Assembly: GCA_003565775.1 (NCBI GenBank)
Contig: PXAT01000081.1
Location: 1-64,000 of the forward strand
Direction: 5' to 3'
Length of the DNA: 64,000 nucleotides
DNA from: Ectothiorhodospiraceae bacterium
GTDB lineage: Bacteria; Pseudomonadota; Gammaproteobacteria; Nitrococcales; Aquisalimonadaceae
A program made the translations under genes and the position numbers. The notes below the pieces were generated by a model. The model searched no databases and was not told where the DNA came from. It worked only from the letters and a program-made list of their open reading frames with translations. Shown piece after piece: positions 36,373-44,975 of the stretch; positions within the stretch are counted from its first letter, which is position 1, and every line of letters starts with the position of its first letter.

Positions 36373-38084
36373 GGCTTGTCCGCCTCGTCGCGCAGACTCT
36401 TGCGCTGCACCTTGCCCACCGAGGTTTTCGGCAGTGAGTCGCGGAATAGGATTCGCGTCGGCCGCTTGTAGCCGGTCAGGTTTTCCCGCGCATGGCTGGC
36501 CACGGCCTTTTCGTCCAGTGCCGGATCGCTGCGCACCACGAAGGCCAGTACCGTTTCGTTGTCATCGGCGTCCCGTGCTCCGACCACCGCCGCTTCCTCG
36601 ATGCCGGGGTGCCGTTCCAGGGCCTGCTCCACCTCGTTCGGGTAGACATTGAAGCCGCCGACATCGATCACGTCCTTCTTGCGGTCGACAATACGCAGGA
36701 AACCGTCGTCCTCCATGCAGGCCACATCGCCGGTCAGGAACCAGCCGTCCCGCATCGCCTCACGGGTCTCCTCCTCCATCTGCCAATAGCCGCCGAACAG
36801 CTGCGGTCCGCGCACCGCCAGTTCACCCTCGGCGCCCGGCGGCACCACCGCGCCGGATTCATCGAAGAGAAGGATGTCCGTGCCGGGCACCGGCAGACCG
36901 ATGGTGCCGAGACGGATTTCGCCACTGGGCTGGTTGGCGCTGACCACCGGGCTGGTCTCGGACAGGCCGTAGCCCTCGCAGACCGGACTGCCGACCAGTT
37001 CTCGCCATTCCTCGGCCACGGATTCGTGCAGTGCCGTACCGCCGGCGATACTCATGTCGATGGCTGGCGGGTCAGCGCGGAACCAGTCCTCCTTGAGCAG
37101 CCCCCGGAACAGCAGGTTGACGCCCGAGAATTTGGTCACCGGGAACTTGCGGAATGCCTTGCGCAGTTTCGAGGGTGGTCGCGGCGACGGGCACAGCACG
37201 TTGTGTGCGCCGTTCATGTAGAAGGTCAGCAGGTTAAAGCTGAAGGCGAAGATGTGATAAAGCGGCAGCGCCGTGAGCACCGTCTCGTTGTCATCGCGGA
37301 GGGCCGGCCGCGCGATTGCCTGGATCTGGGACAGGTTGGCCAGCAGGTTACGCTGACTCAGCATGGCGCCCTTGGGCGTGCCGGTGGTGCCGCCGGTATA
37401 CTGCAGTGCAGCCAGCGCATCGGTGTCCGGCTCCGGTAGTTGCAGGCCGGCATGCGTTCGGCCCTGTTCCAGCGCCGTGGTGAATCGGGTCACCGGCCGC
37501 TTCGCCGACGGCAGTTCGCGCTTGAGCGTCAGGACGGCACGGATCAGCGCCCGCGACAGCAGCGGAAAGAAATCGGCGACGCCTGCCAGCACGACATGTT
37601 CGACCCGGGTGTCCTGCAGGCCCCGCTCCAGCTTGTCGGCGAACAGGTCGATCAGAACCAAAACCCGGGCACCGCTGTCCCTGAGTTGCTGCTGCATCTC
37701 CGGCGCGGTGTAGAGCGGGTTGATGTTCACCAGCACCAGTCCGGCCTTGAGGATGCCGAACGCGGCCAGCGGGTAGTCCAGGCAATTGGGCATCTGGATG
37801 GCGACCCGGTCACCGGCCTCGAGCCCGAGTTCGCCGAGCAGGTAGGCGGCAAACCGATCCGACAGGCGGTCCGCTTCGGCGAAGCTCAGGCTGCCGCTGA
37901 GACCGTTGTCGAGACAGGTCGTGAATGCCGTGCGTTGCGCAAAGCGCTGACTGCTGGCGCGGATCATCTGGCCCAGATTGTCGTGGGGCAGGGGTTCGAA
38001 TTCGGGATTGATGTCCCGCCCGTAACTCGCGAGCCACGGGCGTGCAGCATAGGCTGCCTTGGCATCGGCGGCGTTGTCGGCCAT
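36369..38084 (-). CDS. fadD: Long-chain fatty acid-CoA ligase
   Basis: A 571-aa adenylate-forming enzyme. AMP-binding motif LQYTGGTTGTPKGAMLSQRN, then GYGLSETSPVVSAN, the C-terminal hinge WFLTGDVACMEDDGFLRIVDRKKDVI and Lys in TSVGKVQRKSLRDE. It activates fatty acids for beta-oxidation or lipid synthesis, possibly feeding PHA precursors. A strong AGGAGG ribosome site precedes ATG 38084. It forms a unit with the downstream patatin gene and is divergent from pabB. Confidence 0.92.
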   Translation of the reverse strand: MADNAADAKAAYAARPWLASYGRDINPEFEPLPHDNLGQMIRASSQRFAQRTAFTTCLDNGLSGSLSFAEADRLSDRFAAYLLGELGLEAGDRVAIQMPNCLDYPLAAFGILKAGLVLVNINPLYTAPEMQQQLRDSGARVLVLIDLFADKLERGLQDTRVEHVVLAGVADFFPLLSRALIRAVLTLKRELPSAKRPVTRFTTALEQGRTHAGLQLPEPDTDALAALQYTGGTTGTPKGAMLSQRNLLANLSQIQAIARPALRDDNETVLTALPLYHIFAFSFNLLTFYMNGAHNVLCPSPRPPSKLRKAFRKFPVTKFSGVNLLFRGLLKEDWFRADPPAIDMSIAGGTALHESVAEEWRELVGSPVCEGYGLSETSPVVSANQPSGEIRLGTIGLPVPGTDILLFDESGAVVPPGAEGELAVRGPQLFGGYWQMEEETREAMRDGWFLTGDVACMEDDGFLRIVDRKKDVIDVGGFNVYPNEVEQALERHPGIEEAAVVGARDADDNETVLAFVVRSDPALDEKAVASHARENLTGYKRPTRILFRDSLPKTSVGKVQRKSLRDEADKP

Positions 38085-38244
38085 GCTCTGCTACCTCCTG
38101 TGAACCGATGGTGTCGAACCGACGGTCGATAACGCGATCTGCCGGTGTCGAACGGCAGAACATTCCCGGCCCGTCAGCCCCGGTCGAGCCTCTCGGGCCA
38201 CGCCCGTCGCCGGGCTGCGAGCCGGCCCCGGAATCCGAGGAACG

Positions 38245-39615
38245 ATGTCAGTCTTCCGTTATCATGCCTTGCCCTACCAGCCTGATCCGGTCCGCGTCTT
38301 TCGGCAACTCGCCGGGCTGGAGAGACTGCAGTGGCTGGATTCCGGGCGCCCGGCGATCTCCCTCGGACGCTATGACGTGTTCGTCGCCGAACCGTTGGAG
38401 GTGCTGGTTGCCGACCGTGACCACACCCGGCTTCGATATCGGCACGGCGGCAGCGAGATCCTGTCCGGGAACGATCCGCTGGACCTGCTTCAGCAGCGAC
38501 TGGCCGACTGGCCGGCGGAGACGGTGCGGGCGCCGTTTGCCGGTGGTGCGGTGGGGTATTTCGGCTACGAGCTGGGATATCCGTACCAGTCGCTGGGCCG
38601 TGATCGACGCGCCAGTGCCGGGGTTCCGGACATGGTGGTCGGGCTGCATGACTGGTCGCTGATCATCGACCACGACGCCCGGACATGCTGGCTTGCCTAT
38701 CGGCCCGAGGCGACGATGACGCCGTCGCGCATGGCCGGCCTTTTGCAGCAGACGCCGGCGCCGCTCGCCGACTTCCGGCTGTCGGCGATCACGCCGGAGC
38801 AGGATCGCGATGGCTACGAACGGGCTTTCGCACGGATCAGCCGCTACATCCATGACGGCGACTGCTATCAGGTGAACCTGGCGCGACCGCTGCGGGCCGA
38901 CTGCACGGGCGATCCCCTGAGCGCGTATCTGCGACTGCGGGAACTGTCGCCGGCGGCGCACGGAGCCTGTTTGCTGCTGCCCGAAGCCTCCGTGCTCAGC
39001 ATCTCGCCGGAGCGTTTCCTGTTGCTCCGCGACGGTGAGGTGGAAACCCGTCCGATCAAGGGAACGCGGCCCCGCGGCGGCGACGCGGCCGCCGATGCGG
39101 CGTTGCGGCAATCGCTGCTGGAGAGCCCCAAGGATCGGTCAGAGAACGTGATGATCGTGGATCTGTTGCGTAACGATCTGGGGCAGATCTGTGATATCGG
39201 CAGCGTCTCGGTGCCGGAACTGTTCCGCGTGGAAAGCCATGCCACCGTGCACCATCTGGTGAGTACGGTGACGGGGCAGCTGGAGGCAGGTGCGGATGCC
39301 TGCGACCTGCTGCGGGCCTGTTTCCCCGGAGGATCGATTACCGGCGCACCCAAGCGTCGCGCGATGGAGATCATTGCCGAACTCGAGCCGCGGGAGCGGG
39401 GGCCGTATTGTGGCGCGATCGGTTATATCGGTGTTGATGGCGCCATGGACACCAGTATCGCCATTCGCACTGTGGTCTGGCAGGACGGCACGGCTCGCTA
39501 CTGGGCCGGCGGCGGGCTGGTGGCGGAATCCGAGGCGGATGCCGAATTCCAGGAGACGGTGGACAAGGCGCGCGCCTTTTACGCCCTCGCCGGATTGTCC
39601 CCGGACAGCGATTGA
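38245..39615 (+). CDS. pabB: Aminodeoxychorismate synthase component I
   Basis: A 456-aa chorismate-binding enzyme making 4-amino-4-deoxychorismate for folate. Motifs: PIKGTRPRGGD, VDLLRNDLGQICDIGSV, FPGGSITGAPKRRAMEII and AGGGLVAESEADAEFQET. The N-terminal half resembles PabB (VRVFRQLAGLERLQWLDSGR) rather than TrpE. No glutaminase (PabA) gene is adjacent. folE and folX, also folate/pterin genes, lie elsewhere in the window. Confidence 0.93.
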   Translation: MSVFRYHALPYQPDPVRVFRQLAGLERLQWLDSGRPAISLGRYDVFVAEPLEVLVADRDHTRLRYRHGGSEILSGNDPLDLLQQRLADWPAETVRAPFAGGAVGYFGYELGYPYQSLGRDRRASAGVPDMVVGLHDWSLIIDHDARTCWLAYRPEATMTPSRMAGLLQQTPAPLADFRLSAITPEQDRDGYERAFARISRYIHDGDCYQVNLARPLRADCTGDPLSAYLRLRELSPAAHGACLLLPEASVLSISPERFLLLRDGEVETRPIKGTRPRGGDAAADAALRQSLLESPKDRSENVMIVDLLRNDLGQICDIGSVSVPELFRVESHATVHHLVSTVTGQLEAGADACDLLRACFPGGSITGAPKRRAMEIIAELEPRERGPYCGAIGYIGVDGAMDTSIAIRTVVWQDGTARYWAGGGLVAESEADAEFQETVDKARAFYALAGLSPDSD

Positions 39616-39653
39616 AAACGCTCCGGCCGGGGCTTTTGCCGGGGCGGTTCTGC

Positions 39654-39683
39654 TTGACACTTCGACCGCCCGCCACCTAATCT
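39654..39683 (+). promoter_or_regulatory. Promoter of phaA
   Basis: TTGACA (39654-39659), 18-bp spacer, TAATCT (39678-39683), followed by TCTGC. The same -10 followed by a TGC-rich stretch is found at the phaB promoter. TGC-rich DNA (GATGCTGCGCC and GGTGCAGCA) lies just downstream and may be PhaR-bound. Confidence 0.6.
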
Positions 39684-39865
39684 TCTGCCCGGGATGCTGC
39701 GCCGCGTCAATACTGGCCGGGGTGCAGCAAAATGCCCAGCCACGCTCATTGCAAGCCTGAAAGCCTCTCATGAACAAGGCTCTGCAGGGCTTGCGCAGCA
39801 CTGAACATTCGAACAGACAGCGACCGGAGCCCCATTCGGAAGACGCTGCAACAGGGAGAGAGACC

Positions 39866-41047
39866 ATGCAAGACGTAGTGATTGTTGCCGCGGGCCGGAG
39901 CCCGGTAGGGAGCTTCAGCGGCGCGCTGGCGTCGCTGAGCGGCGCGCAGATCGGCGCCCAGGTGTTGAAGGGAGTGCTGGAGCGCGCCGGCGTGCAGCCG
40001 GACCAGGTGGACGAGGTGATCCTCGGCCAGGTGCTGACGGCCGGTGTCGGTCAGAATCCCGCGCGGCAGACGACGCTGCTGGCCGGACTACCGGACACCG
40101 TGCCGGCCATGACCATCAACAAGGTCTGTGGCAGTGGTCTGAAGACCGTGCAGCTTGCCGCGCATGCGATCGCCATGGGCGACGCCGAGGTCGTTGTCGC
40201 CGGTGGTCAGGAAAGCATGTCCCAGTCTGCGCATGTGCTGCCGCGTTCGCGCACCGGTCAGCGGATGGGCGACTGGAAGATGGAAGACACCATGATCAAG
40301 GATGGTCTCTGGGACGCCTTCAATCAGTACCACATGGGCATGACCGCCGAGAATCTGGCCGAGAAATACCAGATCTCCCGCGAGGAACAGGATGAGCTGG
40401 CGGCCACGTCGCAGCAGCGTGCCGAAGCCGCCATCGGCGCGGGCCATTTCGTCGCCGAAATCGTGCCCATCAGCGTGCCCCAGCGTAAAGGTGATCCGGT
40501 CATCGTCGACAAGGACGAGTATCCGAAAAGCGGCGTCACTGCAGAAGGTCTGGCGAAGCTGCCCCCCGCGTTCAAGCGGGACGGTGGTTCGGTCACTGCC
40601 GGCAATGCTTCCGGCATCAATGACGGCGCGGCGATCCTGCTGGTGATGTCGGCCAGCAAGGCCGAGTCGCTGGGCCTCAAGCCGATCGCACGTATCAAGG
40701 CCTTCGCCAGCGCCGGCGTCGATCCGGCGATCATGGGCTCCGGTCCGGTGCCCGCCACACGCCGCTGCCTGGAACGGGCCGGCTGGCAGGTCAGTGATCT
40801 GGATCTGGTGGAGGCGAACGAGGCCTTCGCCGCCCAGGCGCTGGCGGTGGCCCGGGAAATGAAATGGGACATGGATCGGGTCAATGTCAACGGCGGTGCG
40901 ATTGCCCTGGGTCACCCGATCGGTGCCTCCGGTGCCCGCGTTCTGGTCACCCTGCTGCACGAGATGACCCGGCGCGATGTGCACAAGGGTCTGGCGACGC
41001 TGTGCATCGGCGGTGGTCAGGGTGTCGCCCTGGCGGTGGAGCGCTGA
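39866..41047 (+). CDS. phaA: Acetyl-CoA acetyltransferase (beta-ketothiolase) PhaA
   Basis: A 393-aa biosynthetic thiolase condensing two acetyl-CoA to acetoacetyl-CoA, the first PHB step. Nucleophile Cys is in [15 protein letters not shown], His in [15 protein letters not shown] and the second Cys in [10 protein letters not shown] chose the ATG before QDVVIVAAG with AGGGAGAG upstream; the frame extends further 5' without a family match. First gene of phaA-phaR-phaB. Confidence 0.96.
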   Translation: MQDVVIVAAGRSPVGSFSGALASLSGAQIGAQVLKGVLERAGVQPDQVDEVILGQVLTAGVGQNPARQTTLLAGLPDTVPAMTINKVCGSGLKTVQLAAHAIAMGDAEVVVAGGQESMSQSAHVLPRSRTGQRMGDWKMEDTMIKDGLWDAFNQYHMGMTAENLAEKYQISREEQDELAATSQQRAEAAIGAGHFVAEIVPISVPQRKGDPVIVDKDEYPKSGVTAEGLAKLPPAFKRDGGSVTAGNASGINDGAAILLVMSASKAESLGLKPIARIKAFASAGVDPAIMGSGPVPATRRCLERAGWQVSDLDLVEANEAFAAQALAVAREMKWDMDRVNVNGGAIALGHPIGASGARVLVTLLHEMTRRDVHKGLATLCIGGGQGVALAVER

Positions 41048-41122
41048 TACATGCGTTGCATGGCCGCACCGCACAGCGATGCGGCCAAAATTTTATGATT
41101 CATCTTGTAGAGTGAAACCGGT

Positions 41123-41698
41123 ATGACGGACGTCCGTATTATCAAGAAGTACCCAAATCGTCGCCTCTACGACACGGCGATCAGCAGCTACATCACGCTG
41201 GCAGACGTCAAGCGGCTGGTGATCGACGGTGTCGACTTTCAGGTGATGGATGCGAAGACCAAGGACGATCTCACCCGGACCATCCTGCTGCAGATCATCA
41301 GCGAGGAAGAAGAAGGCGGCGAGCCGATTTTCAGCAGTGAACTGCTCGCCCAGATCATCCGCTCCTATGGCGGCAACATGCAGAATCTGCTCACCAGCTA
41401 TCTGGAAAAGAGCATGGACATGTGGTCGGATCAGCAGCGGGCTTTCCGCGAACGGACGCGGGAGTTCATGGATGGTAACCCGATGACCATGCTGACCCAG
41501 GTCGCCGAGCGCAATCTCGCCATGTGGCGGGCCATGAGTGGCCTGGCCGACGAGGAGGGGGAGCAGCAGCCCGGCACGAAGGGCAAGACGTCATCCGATG
41601 CCGCCGGTGCCGGCTCCCGTCCACCAGCGGATGCCGCTGGCGAATCCGACAAGGACAAGGCGGATCCTGCGCCGCGCAAGCGGGCGGACAGCAAGTAA
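41123..41698 (+). CDS. phaR: Polyhydroxyalkanoate synthesis repressor PhaR
   Basis: A 191-aa protein. The N-terminal DNA-binding domain is highly conserved (IIKKYPNRRLYDTAISSYITLADVKRLV), followed by the PHB accumulation regulatory domain (about 65-125: IFSSELLAQIIRSYGGNMQNLLTSYLEKSM). The C-terminal tail is disordered and charged. PhaR represses phasin and pha genes and is released when it binds nascent polymer. Likely targets in this window are phaA, phaB, the ncRNA locus at 42.8 kb and phaP. Confidence 0.95.
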   Translation: MTDVRIIKKYPNRRLYDTAISSYITLADVKRLVIDGVDFQVMDAKTKDDLTRTILLQIISEEEEGGEPIFSSELLAQIIRSYGGNMQNLLTSYLEKSMDMWSDQQRAFRERTREFMDGNPMTMLTQVAERNLAMWRAMSGLADEEGEQQPGTKGKTSSDAAGAGSRPPADAAGESDKDKADPAPRKRADSK

Positions 41699-41752
41699 GG
41701 CCCGTCCCGCGACCGCGGATCGAGCCGTTCGACCTCCAGTTGCGCTGCAGAG

Positions 41753-41804
41753 TTGACAGGTGGGTCACCTGTCTTTAATCTGCTGCGTCATTGCTGCAGC
41801 GCAG
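41753..41804 (+). promoter_or_regulatory. phaB promoter with palindromic operator and PhaR-like site
   Basis: TTGACA (41753-41758), 17-bp spacer, TAATCT (41776-41781). The -35/spacer region is a perfect dyad, GACAGGTG-GGT-CACCTGTC (41755-41773). Just downstream of the expected start lies CTGC-AGC-GCAG (41794-41804), exactly the CTGC-N3-GCAG pattern described for PhaR of Paracoccus. Confidence 0.65.
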
Positions 41805-41891
41805 CATAATCACATTCCTTTCAGTAGCTCCTTTTGGCCCTGACCGGCTATCGGGGCTCTTGTCCCGTTCACGAAAAAAGAGGGTTTTAAC

Positions 41892-42638
41892 ATGGCGAAT
41901 CGGGTTGCTCTGGTCACCGGTGGTAACGGTGGCATTGGTACCGAAATCTGTCGGCAGCTGGCTGCAGCCGGCTATCGGGTCGTGACCACCTGTTTCGATG
42001 CCGAGAAGGAAAACGTAGCCGAGTGGCAGAAGGAGCTTGCAGCCGAGGGTGTGCAGGTGGACTGGGTCGAATGCGATGTCGCCGACTTCGACTCCTGCGC
42101 CGAGATGGCTGCGGAGGTCGCTGACAAGTTCGGCCCGGTCGATGTGCTGGTCAATGCGGCCGGCATCACCCGTGACGCCTTTGCGCACAAGATGCCGCAG
42201 GAAAACTGGGACGCGGTGATCCGGACCAATCTCGACAGCGTGTTCAATGTCACCCGCCAGTTCGTCGAAACCATGCGCGAGCGCGGTTTCGGGCGCATCA
42301 TCAACATTGCGTCGGTGAACGGCCAGACCGGTCAGTTCGGGCAGGCAAATTACTCGGCTGCCAAGGCGGGGATGCACGGCTTCACCATGGCCCTGGCCAA
42401 GGAAGGGGCGCGCAAGGGTATTACCGCGAACACCGTGTCGCCGGGCTATATCGAGACTGCGATGACTGCGGCGATTCCGGAAGAGGTGCGCAACAGCATT
42501 GTCGCGCAGGTTCCGGCCGGCCGCATGGGTCGTCCGCCGGAGATCGCCCGTACCGTCGTTTTCCTCGCCGCGGATGAGGCCGAGTACATCAACGGCGCCA
42601 ATATTCCGGTGAATGGCGGGCTGTTCACGAGTTTTTGA
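41892..42638 (+). CDS. phaB: Acetoacetyl-CoA reductase PhaB
   Basis: A 248-aa NADPH-dependent SDR giving (R)-3-hydroxybutyryl-CoA for polymerisation. Cofactor motif VTGGNGGIGTEICRQL, NAAGITRD, catalytic Ser in INIASVNGQ, NYSAAKAGMHG (Tyr, Lys). PhaB-specific TCFDAEKENVAEWQ and the C-terminal INGANIPVNGGLF are present. It has its own promoter 134 bp upstream of the ATG. Confidence 0.96.
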   Translation: MANRVALVTGGNGGIGTEICRQLAAAGYRVVTTCFDAEKENVAEWQKELAAEGVQVDWVECDVADFDSCAEMAAEVADKFGPVDVLVNAAGITRDAFAHKMPQENWDAVIRTNLDSVFNVTRQFVETMRERGFGRIINIASVNGQTGQFGQANYSAAKAGMHGFTMALAKEGARKGITANTVSPGYIETAMTAAIPEEVRNSIVAQVPAGRMGRPPEIARTVVFLAADEAEYINGANIPVNGGLFTSF

Positions 42639-42644
42639 GCCGAA

Positions 42645-42696
42645 GGGAAACACCGACCGATTACCGCGCCCGCGCACGAATCGATTGGTGTTTCCC
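42645..42696. repeat. Short MITE-like inverted repeat after phaB
   Basis: The left arm GGGAAACACCGACCGATT (42645-42662) and the right arm, read in reverse from 42696 (GGGAAACACCAATCGATT), match at 15 of 18 positions. The arms resemble other copies in the window, e.g. 61015-61096. It starts 6 bp after the phaB stop and may serve as its 3'-end hairpin. Confidence 0.65.
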
Positions 42697-42770
42697 CGGT
42701 GTCCGGCAACGGCAGCAGCATGCCGGGCACGACTCGCCGCAGGTCGTTTTTCGCAGAGACGAAAAAGTTG

Positions 42771-42808
42771 TTGACAGGTGAGTCAGCTCTGAATATGCTG
42801 CAAAGCAA
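42771..42808 (+). promoter_or_regulatory. Promoter/operator nearly identical to that of phaB
   Basis: TTGACA (42771-42776), 17 bp, TATGCT (42794-42799). The string TTGACAGGTG.GTCA is shared with the phaB promoter. CTGC-AAA-GCAA (42798-42808) is a one-base departure from CTGC-N3-GCAG at the expected start site. Confidence 0.6.
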
Positions 42809-43020
42809 CAAAGGCAGACAAAAAGAAAGGGACCGATGGTCCCCATGCATGACGCTTCTTTTGTCTGGCCTGATTGTTTTCGGCCTGAGGCCTTGTTGCA
42901 CCAGCGGAGCGTTCAACATTTAGCTTGGGCTTCGATGTCGACAAGAGCTGCCGACACCATCTCCTCCAAGGCGGCACCCGTGCCGCCACTTTTGCCCCCT
43001 CGCCCGAGGGGGTTTTTTTT
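42807..43020 (+). ncRNA. Candidate PHA-coregulated structured small RNA (about 210 nt)
   Basis: A promoter at 42771-42799 and a perfect intrinsic terminator at 42995-43020 bound a segment without a credible gene. The only long plus frame passes straight through the terminator and continues as the reverse strand of phaC. Structures seen: hairpin GGGACC-GAT-GGTCCC (42829-42843), TGTCG/CGACA pairing (42936-42956), an exposed CATCTCCTCC stretch (42958-42967), and perfect hairpin GGCGGCAC-CC-GTGCCGCC (42970-42987). The CU-rich stretch could pair with ribosome-binding sites. Alternative: leader and terminator left after loss of a phasin gene. Confidence 0.55.
42995..43020 (+). terminator. Intrinsic terminator of the PHA-locus ncRNA
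   Basis: A perfect 8-bp stem CCCCCTCG / CGAGGGGG with a 2-base CC apex (effectively a 4-6-nt loop when opened) is followed by eight T. It is functional only for plus-strand transcription, so it does not terminate the minus-strand phaC transcript. Confidence 0.9.
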
Positions 43021-43129
43021 GCCCGGCAATAACGTGCTCGAGCGGGTAACTGGGAACCGAGTCTACTTGAAGCGGGCGGGCTGGCAAGCTTTTTTGATGT
43101 TGCGGCGCATCAGTTGTGCTCCGGTGGAA

Positions 43130-44146
43130 TCAATCATCGGCAGCGAGCCAGTCGAGTATTGCCGCCATGACCGCACGACCGCTGCGGCCGCCCGTGAAGA
43201 GACCGAGATGACCGCCGCTGACGCCGACCGCACGATACCGGTCCGACGGCAGGATTTCGCCGAGGCCGGCGGTCACCGCGGGCGGCACCAGATGATCCTG
43301 CTCGGCGTGAATGGAAAGGACCCGGGCGGTAATCGCCGAGAGATCCACGCGCCGGCCGCCGATGGTCAGCCGGCCGCGCAGCAGCGCTCCCTGCTGGTAC
43401 AGTTCGGTGACGAACTGGTTGAACAGCGCGGCGGGCTGATCCGGGCAGTCGTACATCCAGGCTTCGAGGTGCAGGAAATCGTCCAGTGCTTCCTCATTGG
43501 CGCTCACCGCCGGCAGCGAGGCGTAGCGCCGGATCAGCAGATCGGTCGGTTTGAGCGCGGTGAACGCGGCGGACAGCAGGGGCCCCGGGATGTTGCCGTC
43601 GGCGACGCTGGTGGCCGTCCAGCTTTCGGCGAGGTGCCCCAGGCCGTGGCCGGCCGCCGGTGGATGCAGCGGCACTGCCATGTTGATCAGCCGGCCGATC
43701 GTGCCCGGATGCAGTGCGGCGTAGCAACTGAGAAAGATGCCGCCCTGGCAGATACCGATTGCGTCCAGCGGCTGCGCGTCGTGCCGTCGCGCCAGCCAGC
43801 GCACCGCGCGGCCGAGGAAGTCCTGCACGTAGTCTTCGAGGTCGAGCAGGCAGTCTGCGGAGAGGGGGCGACCCCAGTCCACGAGGAAGACATCCCGGCC
43901 GGCTTCGAGCAGTTTGCGGATCATCGAACGGCGCACCGACAGGTCCAGCAGATCCGGCCGGTTGACCGTGGAGTAGACCAGCAGCAGGGGCTTTCCGGCG
44001 GGGGGATGAGCTGGCAGGTGGTACCGTCTCAGGCTGAATGGAGCCTGCTGCAGCACGGTCTCGAACGGGGTGACGTCACGCGCCACCGGTTGTCGTTTGC
44101 TGCACTGGTGCAGCGCCTGCAAAAGCTCCGGGCTGGCGAAGGTCAT
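43130..44146 (-). CDS. phaC: Class III PHA synthase subunit PhaC
   Basis: A 338-aa alpha/beta-hydrolase-fold polymerase. The lipase-like box is GICQGG with catalytic Cys133, Asp is in HAEQDHLVPP and His in SGGHLGLFTG. LLLVYSTVNRPDLLDL and DVFLVDWG are typical of PhaC. The short length (class I enzymes are about 560-600 aa) marks class III, which needs PhaE. It extends (R)-3-hydroxyacyl chains on granules. Its start overlaps the phaE stop by 4 bp. Confidence 0.95.
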   Translation of the reverse strand: MTFASPELLQALHQCSKRQPVARDVTPFETVLQQAPFSLRRYHLPAHPPAGKPLLLVYSTVNRPDLLDLSVRRSMIRKLLEAGRDVFLVDWGRPLSADCLLDLEDYVQDFLGRAVRWLARRHDAQPLDAIGICQGGIFLSCYAALHPGTIGRLINMAVPLHPPAAGHGLGHLAESWTATSVADGNIPGPLLSAAFTALKPTDLLIRRYASLPAVSANEEALDDFLHLEAWMYDCPDQPAALFNQFVTELYQQGALLRGRLTIGGRRVDLSAITARVLSIHAEQDHLVPPAVTAGLGEILPSDRYRAVGVSGGHLGLFTGGRSGRAVMAAILDWLAADD

Positions 44147-44973
44147 GAGCGCTGAGCCGCCACCTGCCGCTGCAGTCCGGAGACTTCGTCGCGCAGTGTC
44201 CTGATCTCCGCGCGCAGCTCGGAGAGTTCCTCTGTCAGATCACTGTCCGGCAGTTGGCGGCGTACCTGCTGCAGCCGCTGGCGAAGGGCGAGCAGGTCTC
44301 GCCGCGTCGGCAGGTGAAACATCTGCAGCAGGTCCTCGAGCAGGGCCCCACCGGCCTCTCGCAACTGTCCGGTCGTCATGTTGAGGCGGCGCAGACAGTC
44401 CTGATGCTGAGGGTCGCGCAACAGTCGCTGCCAGGCCTCCTCCAGTACCGTGAGCCAGACCTGTTCCAGGGTTTCGGCGTCCGGCCGCTCATCGTCGGCC
44501 AGCAGCTGCCGGTGCCAGGTATGGAGTGCGTCCTCGGCCATCCCCAGCAGGCAGACGCCGTAGTCCGCCTGGGCGCGCTGGAGCTGCGGCAGGGCGTCGC
44601 GCAGTTGGCGCCATTCCCGGTCGCGACAGGCCGCCAGACCGAGTGCCGGCCACTGGCACAGGAACGGACCCAGCATTGCCGCCGGGTCCGGCATCTGGCC
44701 ATCGCCCTTGTCGCCGGCCAGCCCGGTCAGCCAGCCCGCAAGCTGACTGCTGGCCGTGTTGGCCTGATCCAGGGAGCGTTGCAGATCGGCGAGCAGCATT
44801 TCCGTCTGCTTCTGCAGTGCCTTGCGCCAGTCGCTCTGCTTCGCGAGTTCGTCCGCGATCTGCTGCATGGCGTTGTGCAGCCCGGCCTGCCAGGGAATCG
44901 GCCCGCCAGCCGGGGTTTCCCCCGCCTGCTGGCGAAGCCAGTCCAGCCACTGGTCAACGAAGTCGCCGCTCAT
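44143..44973 (-). CDS. phaE: Class III PHA synthase subunit PhaE
   Basis: A 276-aa, mostly helical protein. The N-terminus MSGDFVDQWLDWLRQQ and the C-terminal coiled-coil (LTEELSELRAEIRTLRDEVSGLQRQVA) fit PhaE. The central region is divergent, as usual for the family. PhaE forms the active complex with PhaC. Identity rests on domain shape, length and 4-bp overlap with phaC. It starts 2 bp after the bepA stop, so bepA-phaE-phaC may be one transcript. Confidence 0.88.
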   Translation of the reverse strand: MSGDFVDQWLDWLRQQAGETPAGGPIPWQAGLHNAMQQIADELAKQSDWRKALQKQTEMLLADLQRSLDQANTASSQLAGWLTGLAGDKGDGQMPDPAAMLGPFLCQWPALGLAACRDREWRQLRDALPQLQRAQADYGVCLLGMAEDALHTWHRQLLADDERPDAETLEQVWLTVLEEAWQRLLRDPQHQDCLRRLNMTTGQLREAGGALLEDLLQMFHLPTRRDLLALRQRLQQVRRQLPDSDLTEELSELRAEIRTLRDEVSGLQRQVAAQRS

Positions 44974-44975
44974 CG

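Noticed and set aside
42836..44155. 439-codon plus-strand frame running from the ncRNA region through phaC
   Set aside because: It reads through a perfect intrinsic terminator and then follows the complement of phaC; its first codons have a modest ribosome site but the protein looks like noise.
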